Both the position numbers and the translations under genes were made by a program. From DATCHW01 sp036508135 (GTDB lineage Bacteria; Bacteroidota; Ignavibacteria; Tepidaquicellales; Tepidaquicellaceae), in NCBI GenBank assembly GCA_036508135.1, contig DATCHW010000292.1:1-17929 (forward strand): a stretch of 17,929 nucleotides of DNA, read 5' to 3'. Positions within the stretch are counted from its first letter, which is position 1. The number at the start of each line of letters is the position of its first letter. The notes under the pieces are model-generated. The model had not been told where the DNA came from. It ran no database searches and saw nothing but the letters and a program-made list of their open reading frames with translations. This document shows, piece by piece, positions 1-8,390 of the stretch.

Positions 1-2
1 AA

Positions 3-116
3 GACATAAGAAAACTGTTGAGCAGGAATAAAATCAAAATAAGACCGGGCAGAAGTTATCCAAGAGTAGTGAAATCATATTGCAACGTTTTTAAGTACAA
101 ACTAAAACCAGTTTAA
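3..116 (+). pseudogene. C-terminal fragment of a DDE transposase (IS4-like), cut by the window edge
   Basis: Reading frame 3 is open from the first bases to a TAA at 114-116 and gives 37 residues that are very basic, including IKIRPGRSYPRVVK. Basic tails with an RPGRxxPR-type motif are common at the C-terminus of IS4-type DDE transposases, so I read this as the last part of such a gene. The start and the catalytic DDE core lie outside the window, so I cannot tell whether the element is intact beyond the edge. Codons run into the window, so the element's terminal repeat should lie shortly after 116, but I could not identify it. The family call rests on a short motif and could be wrong. Confidence 0.5.
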
Positions 117-411
117 TATTATGCTTATCCTTATGACATTAGGGGCTGGGGTGGGGTGAAAATAAATATACAATTCGTATCAGACATTAACCTAAAAAGA
201 AAATGCTTTATTTAATATCTCCCTTTTTTTTAAAAGGTCGAAGAGTCCCGACTCGTCGGTATGGGACTGGGGGGTTAGATTTTCCTTAATTTTAATTCAA
301 TTTATATTTTTCAATTTTAATTTTTTTTCAATTGTTTAGAAAATTTCAAATAGATAATTTAAAAGCAGGAATATTTATCAAAATATCCGGGGAAAATTTT
401 AAAGATTATTA
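117..411. other. Gene-free AT-rich interval with short repeat elements
   Basis: I see no supported gene here. The left part should contain the right end of the IS element whose transposase tail ends at 116. A G-rich stretch at 141-158 (GGGGCTGGGGTGGGGTG) resembles the CTGGGGGG part of the repeats at 219-283 and 13969-13999. The last 130 bases before the quinone reductase gene are strongly AT-rich and probably hold its promoter, but no -10/-33 pair stands out. Confidence 0.6.
219..283 (+). repeat. C/T-A/G-rich interspersed repeat split by a palindrome-bearing 29-bp segment
   Basis: Two parts, CTCCC-T8-AAAAGG at 219-237 and CTGGGGGGTTAG from 267, match in the same order the minus strand of the repeat at 13969-13999, where they are separated by only three G. 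Here 29 bases (238-266) separate them. That segment holds the palindrome CCGAC-TC-GTCGG (248-259) inside an outer AGTCCC/GGGACT stem (244-249 and 263-268). This looks like a small palindromic element within an older repeat copy. No transposase or target-site duplication was identified. Confidence 0.6.
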
Positions 412-1050
412 ATGAATATATTTATAGTCTATGCTCATCAGGAACCGCAAAGTTTCAATGCCTCGCTCAAAAATCTCGCCATTGAGGTTTTCACTCAGGC
501 AGGACATAATGTAACGGTATCCGACCTTTATGCAATGAATTTTAATCCGGTTTCAGGAAGGCATAATTTTACAACCGTACAGAACCCGGATTTTTATAAA
601 CAACAATTGGAGGAGATATACGCTTTTGATAATAACGGTTTTGCAGCTGATATAAATGCGGAAATGGAAAAAATTGTATGGTGTGACCTTTTGATTTTTC
701 AATTCCCGATTTGGTGGTTTTCAATTCCGTCAATTCTGAAAGGATGGATTGACAGGGTTTTAGCAATGGGTTTCGCTTATGGCGGAGGCAGAATATTTGA
801 CAATGGCGTTTTCAAAGGCAAAAAGGCAATGCTCTCGCTCACCACAGGCGGACCGGAAAAGATGTTCACTAAAGAAGGTTTATTCGGGGATATCGATATG
901 CTCCTTTATCCTATTCATCACGGTGTTTTTGAATTTTGCGGGTTTGAAGTGATTCCGCCATTTATAGCATATAGTGCCGCTCATTTAGATGAGGAAAACA
1001 GAAAAAAATATCTCGACGTATATAAAGATAAATTGTTAAACATAAAATGA
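412..1050 (+). CDS. NAD(P)H:quinone oxidoreductase, flavodoxin-like (NQO/KefF/MdaB type)
   Basis: This is a 212-residue soluble flavoprotein of the flavodoxin_2 family, expected to reduce quinones or similar compounds with NAD(P)H on bound FMN or FAD. Visible features: the N-terminal strand plus phosphate-loop region (IFIVYAHQEPQSFNASL, residues 3-19), the family core QFPIWWFSIPSILKGWIDRV (97-116), TTGGP (144-148) and the NQO-type GDIDMLLYPI stretch (about 159-168). Length fits the family. The ATG at 412 keeps the complete first strand; upstream is AT-rich with only a distant GGGGAAAA, so the ribosome binding site is weak. The gene ends 69 bp before cysS. The exact substrate (quinone, nitro compound or a transport-system partner) cannot be told from sequence. 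Confidence 0.9.
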   Translation: MNIFIVYAHQEPQSFNASLKNLAIEVFTQAGHNVTVSDLYAMNFNPVSGRHNFTTVQNPDFYKQQLEEIYAFDNNGFAADINAEMEKIVWCDLLIFQFPIWWFSIPSILKGWIDRVLAMGFAYGGGRIFDNGVFKGKKAMLSLTTGGPEKMFTKEGLFGDIDMLLYPIHHGVFEFCGFEVIPPFIAYSAAHLDEENRKKYLDVYKDKLLNIK

Positions 1051-1119
1051 TTGCTGACATTATCCTCATCCTGAAAAAAGAAATTCCCGCTTGATGAAGT
1101 TAAGCAATATTAAATTAAG

Positions 1120-2535
1120 ATGAACAAAATTATATTTTTCAATACACTAACACGAAAAAAAGAAGAATTCGTACCGCTTGTTCCCGGCATAGCCGGTGTT
1201 TATTGCTGCGGACCTACAGTCTATAATTATGCACATATCGGAAATCTTCGGGCATACTTTTTTGAAGATGTTCTGAAAAGAGTTTTACTTTACAACGGTT
1301 ATGAAGTCAGGCATATAATGAACATAACCGATGTTGGTCATCTTGTTTCCGATTCGGACGAAGGTGAAGATAAAATGGAGAAAGGCGCCAAGCGTGAAGG
1401 GAAAACAGTCTGGGATATTGCAGAATTTTATACCGAATCTTTCCGACAGGATATCACAAAACTGAATATTCTCCCGCCTTCCGTATGGTGTAAAGCCACC
1501 GACCACATTAAGGAACAAGTCGATATGATTAAATGCCTCGAGGATAAAGGTTATACATACCTGACTAAAGACGGTGTTTATTTTGATACGGGTAAATTTC
1601 CGGATTACGGGAAAATGGCTTTGCTCGATATCGAAGGACTCGAGGAAGGGAAAAGAATAAAATTTTCCGACGAGAAAAAAAATAAGACTGACTTCGCATT
1701 ATGGAAGTTTTCACCCAAAGACCAAAAGCGTCAGATGGAATGGGATTCTCCCTGGGGCAAAGGTTTCCCCGGCTGGCATATAGAATGCTCGGCTATGAGC
1801 AGTCATTATCTCGGGAATACTTTTGATATCCATTGCGGAGGCGTTGACCATATTCCTATCCATCATACAAATGAAATTGCACAGTCAGAAGCCTGTTCGG
1901 GTCAGAAGTTTGTAAATTACTGGCTTCACGGAGAATTCCTGATAGAAGAAAAAGGAAAGATGTCAAAATCCGCGGGTGTGTTCCTGAGACTGCAAACACT
2001 CATAGACAAAGGCTACTCCCCTCTCGATTACAGATACTTTCTGCTGATGACTCATTACAGGAAAAAAATAAAATTCTCTTTCGATAATCTCGATGCTGCA
2101 AGGAACGGATATGCAAATCTTAAATGCAGAATAAAAAATCTCAAATCGGAAAACACTGCTGAAATCGATAAAAGCAAAAAAGAATTCTCTGAATTTCAAA
2201 AAAAATTCATTGTTGAAATAAATGATGACATTAATGTAACCGGTGCTATGGCAGTCCTCTGGGATATGCTGAAAGATGAGAAACTTAATTCCGCTGAAAA
2301 ACTTTATCTTGCTTACGACTTTGATAAAATTTTCGCACTCGATCTCGGGAAAGTTGAAGCAGAAAAATTAAGTACGGATTTACCTCCGGAAATAATCGAA
2401 CTTGCGGAAAAAAGAAGAGAAGCAAAAAAGAATAAAGACTTCAAATCCGCCGACGAACTAAGAAACTTGTTAAAAGAAAAAGGTTACGAAATAGTTGACA
2501 CAAAATCCGGCTACGAATTATCGGAATTAAAATAA
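1120..2535 (+). CDS. cysS: Cysteinyl-tRNA synthetase
   Basis: CysS is the class I aminoacyl-tRNA synthetase that activates cysteine with ATP and charges tRNA-Cys in the cytoplasm. The 471-residue length is normal. The class I signatures are present: HIGN at residues 39-42 and KMSKS at 280-284. The four zinc ligands expected from the E. coli enzyme can be placed by spacing at C30 (in CCGPT), C223 (in GWHIEC), H248 and E252 (in HHTNE). The C-terminal part, rich in Lys/Glu with KSADELRNLLKEKGY, is the usual tRNA-binding tail. The ATG at 1120 gives a complete N-terminus. It is followed by a likely terminator at 2570-2600, so it is probably not cotranscribed with dnaN, and it occupies the place where dnaA often lies. 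Confidence 0.98.
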   Translation: MNKIIFFNTLTRKKEEFVPLVPGIAGVYCCGPTVYNYAHIGNLRAYFFEDVLKRVLLYNGYEVRHIMNITDVGHLVSDSDEGEDKMEKGAKREGKTVWDIAEFYTESFRQDITKLNILPPSVWCKATDHIKEQVDMIKCLEDKGYTYLTKDGVYFDTGKFPDYGKMALLDIEGLEEGKRIKFSDEKKNKTDFALWKFSPKDQKRQMEWDSPWGKGFPGWHIECSAMSSHYLGNTFDIHCGGVDHIPIHHTNEIAQSEACSGQKFVNYWLHGEFLIEEKGKMSKSAGVFLRLQTLIDKGYSPLDYRYFLLMTHYRKKIKFSFDNLDAARNGYANLKCRIKNLKSENTAEIDKSKKEFSEFQKKFIVEINDDINVTGAMAVLWDMLKDEKLNSAEKLYLAYDFDKIFALDLGKVEAEKLSTDLPPEIIELAEKRREAKKNKDFKSADELRNLLKEKGYEIVDTKSGYELSELK

Positions 2536-2569
2536 TAATTCTTATGGGATTTTGGAAGTGAACACAATC

Positions 2570-2600
2570 TTCCCCCTTCCAAGGGGAAAGTGATTTTTTT
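2570..2600 (+). terminator. Probable intrinsic terminator after cysS
   Basis: A stem-loop TTCCCCCTT-CC-AAGGGGAA (2570-2588, one bulged C) lies 34 bp after the cysS stop and is followed within a few bases by a run of seven T (2594-2600). This is the expected layout for a factor-independent terminator in the cysS direction. The same C/T-A/G-rich palindrome style also occurs in interspersed repeats in this window, so it could be a repeat that happens to sit here. Confidence 0.6.
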
Positions 2601-2730
2601 CTCTTCAATTAATAATTATTAATTCCTAATTACTTATTATTTTCCTTTATTATATGATTTTACATTGAATTGAATATTCACTATTTATTGAGTATTTTTT
2701 GTTTTATTAAAATTTCAGGGGTAAAATTAA

Positions 2731-4110
2731 ATGAAATTTGAAACTTTCGGAAACGAATTTGTTAAAGCCGTTTCATCTGTTAGTTATATTATTCCTTCAA
2801 GATCGACTCTTCCGATTCTCGGAGATATTTTGTTTGAACTGAGAGGTAATACTTTGAAACTTCTCTCTTCAGACCTGGAGATATTTGTCAGGACTTCCAT
2901 TGAAGTCCGCGGAAAAGAAGATGGTGAGATTGCCATCCCGTCGAAGGATTTACTTAATCTCATCCGCTCCTTGTCTTCTTACGTCGAAGTTACAGAAAAT
3001 GTGCCCGGATTAAAACCGAATATGGTCTCGAATGACCTCCAGAATTCTGACCTGTGGAGGGATAAATTCAGATGTGATTTTTCAAAAGAAAAAATCACTC
3101 TTAAAGGGTATATCACCACAGAAGAAAAAGCCAATATAATAGACCTCGCTGCAGATAAATTTCTCGAAGAGTCTATAGAAAATCTCTATCAGAAATTCGA
3201 AGAGTTCATGAGTCTCAGCAAAATTCAATTCCAGACAACTGAAACAAATAAAATTAATATCAAAACAAAAACCGGAAAGTTCTCTCTCTCTGGCGAGTCT
3301 GCAGTCGACTTCCCTGAAATCGAAGAAAAAGAAGAACTGAAATTATTAGACCTCACAGGTCTGGACCTTAACAGGTATCTCAGGAAAATTATCCACGCTT
3401 CAAGCACAGAAGATACAAGAAGAAATATGACCGGAATTCTGATGGATATCAGACCTAACGATCTGAGGTTCGTGGCAACAGACGGATTCCGCCTTGCAAA
3501 GATTATCAGGGAAAATTTTAAACATAGTATCCCTAAAGAAGAAAAAATAATAATCCCTAAAAAAACCTGTCTGACGATTATAAGGATGCTCAGAAAAGAT
3601 GATGTAAAATTTGAATTCGATTCTTCTATGATAAAAATATCTTTTGACAATACTGAAATTTACTCAAAACTGATCGATGAAAGTTTCCCGAATTACGAAA
3701 CCGTAATTCCAAAAGAAAACGACAAAAAACTCAGGGTGAATACACGTGAATTTCTAAGTACAATTGACAGGATTAGAAATCTATCCGACGAAACCACTCA
3801 TAGAATAAAATTCGAGATTAAAAATAAGGAACTCACAGTAAGGGCAGATAACCCTGAAAAGGGCTCTGAGGGATCTGAAACTCTTGACTGCGATTTTGTC
3901 AGGACAGATTCAGAGGAATATGATTTTGATAAAGATGTTTACAACGTGGCTTTTAATGCAAAATATTTACTTGAGTGCCTGAGACAAATGGAAACTGAAG
4001 AGCTTTTTATGAGCTTCAGTACGCCGGCAAAAGCATCAATTGCTACACAGACGACTAATTTGAAAGACGAAGACTATATGGAATTGATAATGCCTGTAAG
4101 AGTATCGTAA
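2731..4110 (+). CDS. dnaN: DNA polymerase III beta subunit (sliding clamp) with an extra domain-I segment
   Basis: DnaN forms the ring that tethers DNA polymerase III and many repair enzymes to DNA. The family hallmarks are all present: STLPILGDILFEL near residue 25, ATDGFRLAKI in the middle, the strand FTSKLxDxxFPxYxxVxP-type region as YSKLIDESFPNYETVIPKE, NPEKGSEGSETLDC, FNAKYLLECL, and the C-terminal MELIMPVRVS that helps build the peptide-binding cleft. At 459 residues it is clearly longer than the usual 365-375. The extra length lies at about residues 91-172 (bases 3001-3246), between VEVTEN and KINIKTKTGKFSLS, which are adjacent strands in ordinary clamps. The reading frame is intact. 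The ATG has a good upstream AGGGGT (2717-2722). It is followed 22 bp later by recF. Confidence 0.97.
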   Translation: MKFETFGNEFVKAVSSVSYIIPSRSTLPILGDILFELRGNTLKLLSSDLEIFVRTSIEVRGKEDGEIAIPSKDLLNLIRSLSSYVEVTENVPGLKPNMVSNDLQNSDLWRDKFRCDFSKEKITLKGYITTEEKANIIDLAADKFLEESIENLYQKFEEFMSLSKIQFQTTETNKINIKTKTGKFSLSGESAVDFPEIEEKEELKLLDLTGLDLNRYLRKIIHASSTEDTRRNMTGILMDIRPNDLRFVATDGFRLAKIIRENFKHSIPKEEKIIIPKKTCLTIIRMLRKDDVKFEFDSSMIKISFDNTEIYSKLIDESFPNYETVIPKENDKKLRVNTREFLSTIDRIRNLSDETTHRIKFEIKNKELTVRADNPEKGSEGSETLDCDFVRTDSEEYDFDKDVYNVAFNAKYLLECLRQMETEELFMSFSTPAKASIATQTTNLKDEDYMELIMPVRVS

Positions 4111-4132
4111 CAATGGGTATCGCAGGAATAGA

Positions 4133-5323
4133 TTGATTTTAAAAAAGATTATATTAAGAAATTTCAGAAATTATGGCGAGCAGGTGTTTGATTTTAACAA
4201 CCGTTTTAATTTCATATTCGGCAATAACGGCCACGGCAAGACAAATATTTTAGAAGCCATTTCATTCCTCACATACGGTAGAAGTTTTATTGGTGCACTT
4301 GAAACCGAATGCATAAAATTCGGCTGCGATGAATTTATAGTAGAGGGTGAGTTTGAGAATGATCTTGAAAATAGATTTTTACTGAGACTCATTTACAATC
4401 TCAGCACAAAAAGGAAATCATTCTTTTTTAACGGTGATAAAGCATCAAGTTTTTCAAACGAAATTTTCGGAAGATTTCCCGTTGTTTTTCTTTCTCCTCA
4501 TAGTTTGAGCATCACTTACGGAAATCCTTCTGAAAGACGAAAGTTCTTTGATATACTCATAGCACAGACAAGTAAACTGTATCTTAGCTATCTGAAAACA
4601 CTCAGTAAAATCCTGAAGCAGAAAAATGCTCTGCTAAAAAATAACCTGGCAGACGGCAATATTGAAGGCAGTGAATTCACAACGCTTCTTGATTCATACA
4701 ATGAAAAGCTGACCGAGGTATCGGCAAGTATTATTTTCAGAAGGTTAAAGTTTCTGGATGAATTCAATTCATATTTTCATAAGAATTTCAGCGAACTTAC
4801 TCCGGATAAAGACAATGCATTTATTAATTATTTCACGGATTTTTCCGGCGAGATAATGGACTGCAACGCATTAAGTCTCGATAATATTACCGATGCACTT
4901 GCTTTAGAAATCCGGAAAAGTTATAAAGAGGAGATTGCGAGAGGTATTTCTGTTGTCGGTCCCCAGCGTGATGATTATATATTTAGGCTCGAAAAAAATA
5001 CCGGTTTCGGCGGAAGAAAAAATTTCAACCTGAAAAGTTTTGGCTCACAGGGGGAACATAAAACTTTCCTGGTAGCTTTAAAGCTTGCAGAATATTATTT
5101 CCTTAAAGACAGGTCAGGAACCTGCCCTGTGCTTCTGCTTGATGATGTATTATCTGAACTTGATTCGGGGAGAATTTCAAATATTATTTCGCATTTGAAT
5201 AATTTCGGACAGGTAATGCTTACAACCACCGATATGAACTATTCTGAAGGCATTAACAGGTTTTATGATAAAGATGAAATATCCCTTTTCAAAATAAAGG
5301 AGGGGAAGGTGAATAATGATTAA
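4133..5323 (+). CDS. recF: DNA replication and repair protein RecF
   Basis: RecF is an SMC-like ATPase that, with RecO and RecR, loads RecA at single-strand gaps and stalled forks. The 396-residue protein has Walker A GNNGHGKT (residues 30-37), the ABC-type signature region FGSQGEHKTFLVALKLAEYY, and Walker B LLLDDVLSELD with D337-D338, so the ATPase should be active. The start is TTG at 4133, needed to include MILKKIILRNFRNY; the nearby ATG at 4113 is in another frame and stops after seven codons. AGGAA at 4124-4128 is close upstream of the TTG. The end overlaps the start of dciA by 8 bp, which suggests translational coupling. Confidence 0.97.
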   Translation: MILKKIILRNFRNYGEQVFDFNNRFNFIFGNNGHGKTNILEAISFLTYGRSFIGALETECIKFGCDEFIVEGEFENDLENRFLLRLIYNLSTKRKSFFFNGDKASSFSNEIFGRFPVVFLSPHSLSITYGNPSERRKFFDILIAQTSKLYLSYLKTLSKILKQKNALLKNNLADGNIEGSEFTTLLDSYNEKLTEVSASIIFRRLKFLDEFNSYFHKNFSELTPDKDNAFINYFTDFSGEIMDCNALSLDNITDALALEIRKSYKEEIARGISVVGPQRDDYIFRLEKNTGFGGRKNFNLKSFGSQGEHKTFLVALKLAEYYFLKDRSGTCPVLLLDDVLSELDSGRISNIISHLNNFGQVMLTTTDMNYSEGINRFYDKDEISLFKIKEGKVNND

Positions 5324-5642
5324 AAGATTTGATACTCGGGGAAGACTGAATAAAACGGTTTGCCTGAACGATGAGATGGATAGCTTTATGAAGCATATCG
5401 GACTGGACGGGAAACTGCAGGACATAAAAATACTCGACGTCTGGGAAGAGTGCGTAGGCACCGTGATTGCGGGATATTCCGTTCCCGCTCATTTAAAGAA
5501 CGGCAAACTCTTTGTCAGGGTTGAAAATGCAGTATGGCGCTTTGAACTTGCAGCAAAGAAACTGGATATAATAAACAAACTTAATAATGTTTTAGACAAA
5601 ACAAAAAAGAAAAAATTAATTAAAGATATAGTATTCATTTAA
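5316..5642 (+). CDS. dciA: DUF721 protein, DciA-type replicative helicase loader
   Basis: This 108-residue protein matches the DUF721/DciA pattern: a Trp-containing helix (ILDVWEECVGTVIAGYSVP, about residues 39-57), then KNGKLFVRVENAVWRFEL with the second conserved Trp, and a basic C-terminal helix. DciA proteins are the ancestral, widespread loaders of the DnaB helicase in bacteria lacking DnaC or DnaI. The ATG at 5316 lies inside the last codons of recF, preceded by a strong AAAGGAGG (5296-5303) and a second AAGG nearer the start. The setting between recF and gyrB is the same as in the actinobacterial dnaN-recF-dciA-gyrB block and supports the call. Activity in this organism is inferred. 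Confidence 0.87.
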   Translation: MIKRFDTRGRLNKTVCLNDEMDSFMKHIGLDGKLQDIKILDVWEECVGTVIAGYSVPAHLKNGKLFVRVENAVWRFELAAKKLDIINKLNNVLDKTKKKKLIKDIVFI

Positions 5643-5647
5643 ATATT

Positions 5648-7630
5648 ATGGCAAAAAATAATTCCGAAAACGAACAAAGTTCTTACAAAGAAAGTGATAT
5701 TCAGGTTCTTAAAGGACTTGAACACGTCCGTAAGAGACCCGCAATGTACATCGGGGATGTATCCTCGAGAGGTCTCCATCACCTTGTTTATGAGGTAATA
5801 GATAACTCAATAGATGAAGCCCTCGGCGGATTCTGCGATAAAATAACTTTAGATATCAATAAAGACGGCTCGGTGACAGTTGAAGATAACGGAAGAGGAA
5901 TTCCGACAGGGCTGCACCCGACCGAAAAAATATCAGCACTCGAAGTAGTAATGACGCAATTAAATGCGGGCGGTAAATTCAACCGCGATACATATAAGGT
6001 ATCCGGCGGACTGCATGGCGTAGGCGTATCGGTTGTGAATGCACTGAGCGAATATCTCGAAGTAAGTGTTTACAGGGATGGTAAAATTTTCTACCAGAAA
6101 TACAAAAGAGGAGTACCTGTAGGAAATGTAAAGCAAACAGGTAAAGTAAAAAATAAAACAGGTACGAAGGTTACTTTTTTCCCTGATCCGCAAATATTCA
6201 AAAATACTGTTTTTAAATACGAAACCCTGGAAGACAGATTAAGAGAACTCGCATACCTGAATAAAGATCTTACGATAATTATCCGTGACGAGCGCTCCGG
6301 AACAGAAAACGAATTCCGCTTCAAAGGAGGCCTGGTGGATTTTGTAAAATATCTTGATGAAGATGAGAAATCTATTTCCGGAAAACCGATTTACATCAGC
6401 GGGGAGAAAGAAAATATTCTGGTTGAAATTGCATTCCAGTATAACGAATCATACAACGAAAATATTTATACATTTGTCAATAACATCAACACTAACGAGG
6501 GCGGAACACACCTCGAAGGTTACAAAGCAGCACTGACAAGGACTTTGAACAATTATGGACTGAAGAACGGAATCATCAAAAGCGATAAAATGACTCTCAC
6601 CGGTGATGATTTCAGGGAAGGAATCACTTCGGTAATCAGCGCCAAAATCCCCGAACCGCAGTTCGAAGGGCAAACCAAAACAAAATTAGGGAATAGTGAA
6701 GTAAAAGGTATTGTTCAGCAAATCTGCGGCGAACAGCTTGGGGAATATCTTGAAACGAATCCTTCCATTGCAAAGAAGATAATTGATAAATGCGTAAGGG
6801 CAGCCGAAGCACGCGAAGCCGCTAGAAAAGCAAAAGAACTGACACGCAGAAAAAATGCTCTTGAAATGACAGGGCTTCCCGGAAAACTTTCAGATTGCTC
6901 AATCAGCGATCCTGCACAATGCGAGTTATATCTCGTTGAGGGTGACTCTGCAGGCGGCTCTGCAAAACAAGGAAGGGATAGAAGATTCCAGGCAATTCTT
7001 CCGCTTAAAGGAAAAATCCTGAATGTGGAAAAAGCACGTAAAATAAAAATTCTTGAGAACGAAGAAATAAGAGCAATTGTCACGGCAATAGGTGCCGGAC
7101 TCGGAGATTCCGACGAGTTCGATGAATCAAAAATAAGGTATGGAAAGATAATCCTTATGTGCGATGCCGACGTTGACGGCTCTCACATCAGAACCCTGCT
7201 GCTCACTTTCTTCTTCAGGCATATGAGGGAAGTGATAGATACGGGAAAATTATATATTGCCATGCCTCCACTTTTTAAATTGAAAAAAGGTAAAACTGAA
7301 AGATATGCTTATGATGAAGATGAAAAAGAAGAAATTTTAAAATCTTTTAAAGCCGGAAAACGTGATATCGAAGTTCACGAAGGTGCTGTTGAAACAGTTA
7401 CAGTTCCGGATAATAAAGTTATAGTATCAAGATTTAAAGGTCTCGGAGAAATGAATCCCGAGCAGTTATGGTCAACTACTATGAACCCTGAGACACGGAG
7501 TGTAATGCTGGTCACGAATGAAAATGCTTCAGCGGCTGATAAAATCTTTAGGATACTGATGGGCGAAGAAGTGGAACCCAGAAGGAAATTTATTGAGAGT
7601 AATGCAAAGTATGCAAGAATTGATGCATAA
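5648..7630 (+). CDS. gyrB: DNA gyrase subunit B
   Basis: GyrB is the ATPase half of DNA gyrase and introduces negative supercoils together with GyrA, which is not in this window. Of 660 residues, the GHKL ATPase part shows RKRPAMYIG (28-36), DNSIDEALGG (52-61), EDNGRGIP (79-86) and GGLHGVG (120-126). The TOPRIM metal residues are E431 in VEGDSAGGSA and D506, D508 and D510 in DADVDG. The C-terminal RFKGLGEMNPEQLW completes the family pattern. Type IV topoisomerase ParE is the main look-alike; the setting next to recF and dciA favours GyrB. Only 5 bp separate it from dciA, and there is no clear Shine-Dalgarno, so coupled translation is likely. Confidence 0.96.
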   Translation: MAKNNSENEQSSYKESDIQVLKGLEHVRKRPAMYIGDVSSRGLHHLVYEVIDNSIDEALGGFCDKITLDINKDGSVTVEDNGRGIPTGLHPTEKISALEVVMTQLNAGGKFNRDTYKVSGGLHGVGVSVVNALSEYLEVSVYRDGKIFYQKYKRGVPVGNVKQTGKVKNKTGTKVTFFPDPQIFKNTVFKYETLEDRLRELAYLNKDLTIIIRDERSGTENEFRFKGGLVDFVKYLDEDEKSISGKPIYISGEKENILVEIAFQYNESYNENIYTFVNNINTNEGGTHLEGYKAALTRTLNNYGLKNGIIKSDKMTLTGDDFREGITSVISAKIPEPQFEGQTKTKLGNSEVKGIVQQICGEQLGEYLETNPSIAKKIIDKCVRAAEAREAARKAKELTRRKNALEMTGLPGKLSDCSISDPAQCELYLVEGDSAGGSAKQGRDRRFQAILPLKGKILNVEKARKIKILENEEIRAIVTAIGAGLGDSDEFDESKIRYGKIILMCDADVDGSHIRTLLLTFFFRHMREVIDTGKLYIAMPPLFKLKKGKTERYAYDEDEKEEILKSFKAGKRDIEVHEGAVETVTVPDNKVIVSRFKGLGEMNPEQLWSTTMNPETRSVMLVTNENASAADKIFRILMGEEVEPRRKFIESNAKYARIDA

Positions 7631-7664
7631 GAAGAATCTGCATTTAAAATAAAAAATATTAAAA

Positions 7665-8384
7665 ATGAAATTTCTGTATTTTCTGTTAATATCGTGTTTT
7701 TTGTTTTTATCGGTTAATTTTTCTTTCGCACAGAAGAACGATAATATCTCTTTTGAGCAGCAGAATAAAAAAAACAGGTATATATCCTTTTCCTTCGGAG
7801 GCGGTGCTAACTACGGTGAAAACAAATCTCTTAAAACTTATATTGAATACGAACTCCCATTTTATAACAATCTCTCTCAACAGGATAAATTATCTCAGTT
7901 TGCAACCGGATTCGAATTATTCGGTGGTGCTGAATTCCAGTTGTCAAGAAATTTATCCCTGAAGGGTGAATATTCTTATTTCATAAAATCATACAACGCT
8001 CCGACATATCCTAATTATGATTTTTCGTACTACAATCATCAGCCGTCTGTGACTCTATACTACCTGATACCCCAGCAATACAGTTTCGTGAAATTAGGAG
8101 CAGGGGCAGGTTACTTAATATCCGGTTTTACAAAAAAAGCGTTCTCGAGCGAAAGCAGTTATAAATCCACCGGCTTTGCTTTCAAGCTGGATGCTGTTCT
8201 TGATATTCAGATGGGCAACGGTTTTGCCGGATATATTGCGGGTTATATAAATAAAACCTTTCAGGGAGATTTAAAAGACAGCGAAGGTAATCTCCTCAAA
8301 AACAGGAATAATGAAAATGTAGATCTCAGCAGTTTAGGGCTCGGAATAAGACTCGGATTCGAAATATTTCTTTTCAACAAATAA
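7665..8384 (+). CDS. Predicted outer-membrane beta-barrel protein, function unknown
   Basis: This 239-residue protein begins with a clear Sec signal peptide (MKFLYFLLISCFLFLSVNFSFA, probable cleavage before Q23). The rest alternates hydrophobic and polar residues, is rich in Gly, Tyr and Phe, and ends with a strand-like GLGIRLGFEIFLF, as in small OmpA-like or OmpW-like barrels. Segments such as LSLKGEYSYF and AGYINKTF fit transmembrane beta strands. I do not recognise a specific family. It lies 34 bp after gyrB and 6 bp before uppP on the same strand, so it is likely cotranscribed with both. No Shine-Dalgarno is visible; the leader is A-rich. Confidence 0.75.
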   Translation: MKFLYFLLISCFLFLSVNFSFAQKNDNISFEQQNKKNRYISFSFGGGANYGENKSLKTYIEYELPFYNNLSQQDKLSQFATGFELFGGAEFQLSRNLSLKGEYSYFIKSYNAPTYPNYDFSYYNHQPSVTLYYLIPQQYSFVKLGAGAGYLISGFTKKAFSSESSYKSTGFAFKLDAVLDIQMGNGFAGYIAGYINKTFQGDLKDSEGNLLKNRNNENVDLSSLGLGIRLGFEIFLFNK

Positions 8385-8390
8385 TCTTTT

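Noticed and set aside
2536..2730. Replication origin in the cysS-dnaN gap
   Set aside because: The gap is AT-rich, but I found no TTATCCACA-type boxes. Single near-matches elsewhere (near 9470 in coaD and near 14140) are isolated.
3225..3650. 141-codon open frame antisense to dnaN
   Set aside because: It lies opposite well-conserved clamp sequence and its product is a low-complexity Ile/Leu/Ser-rich shadow without recognisable features.
6715..7083. 122-codon open frame antisense to gyrB
   Set aside because: It is opposite the conserved TOPRIM region of gyrB and has no independent support.
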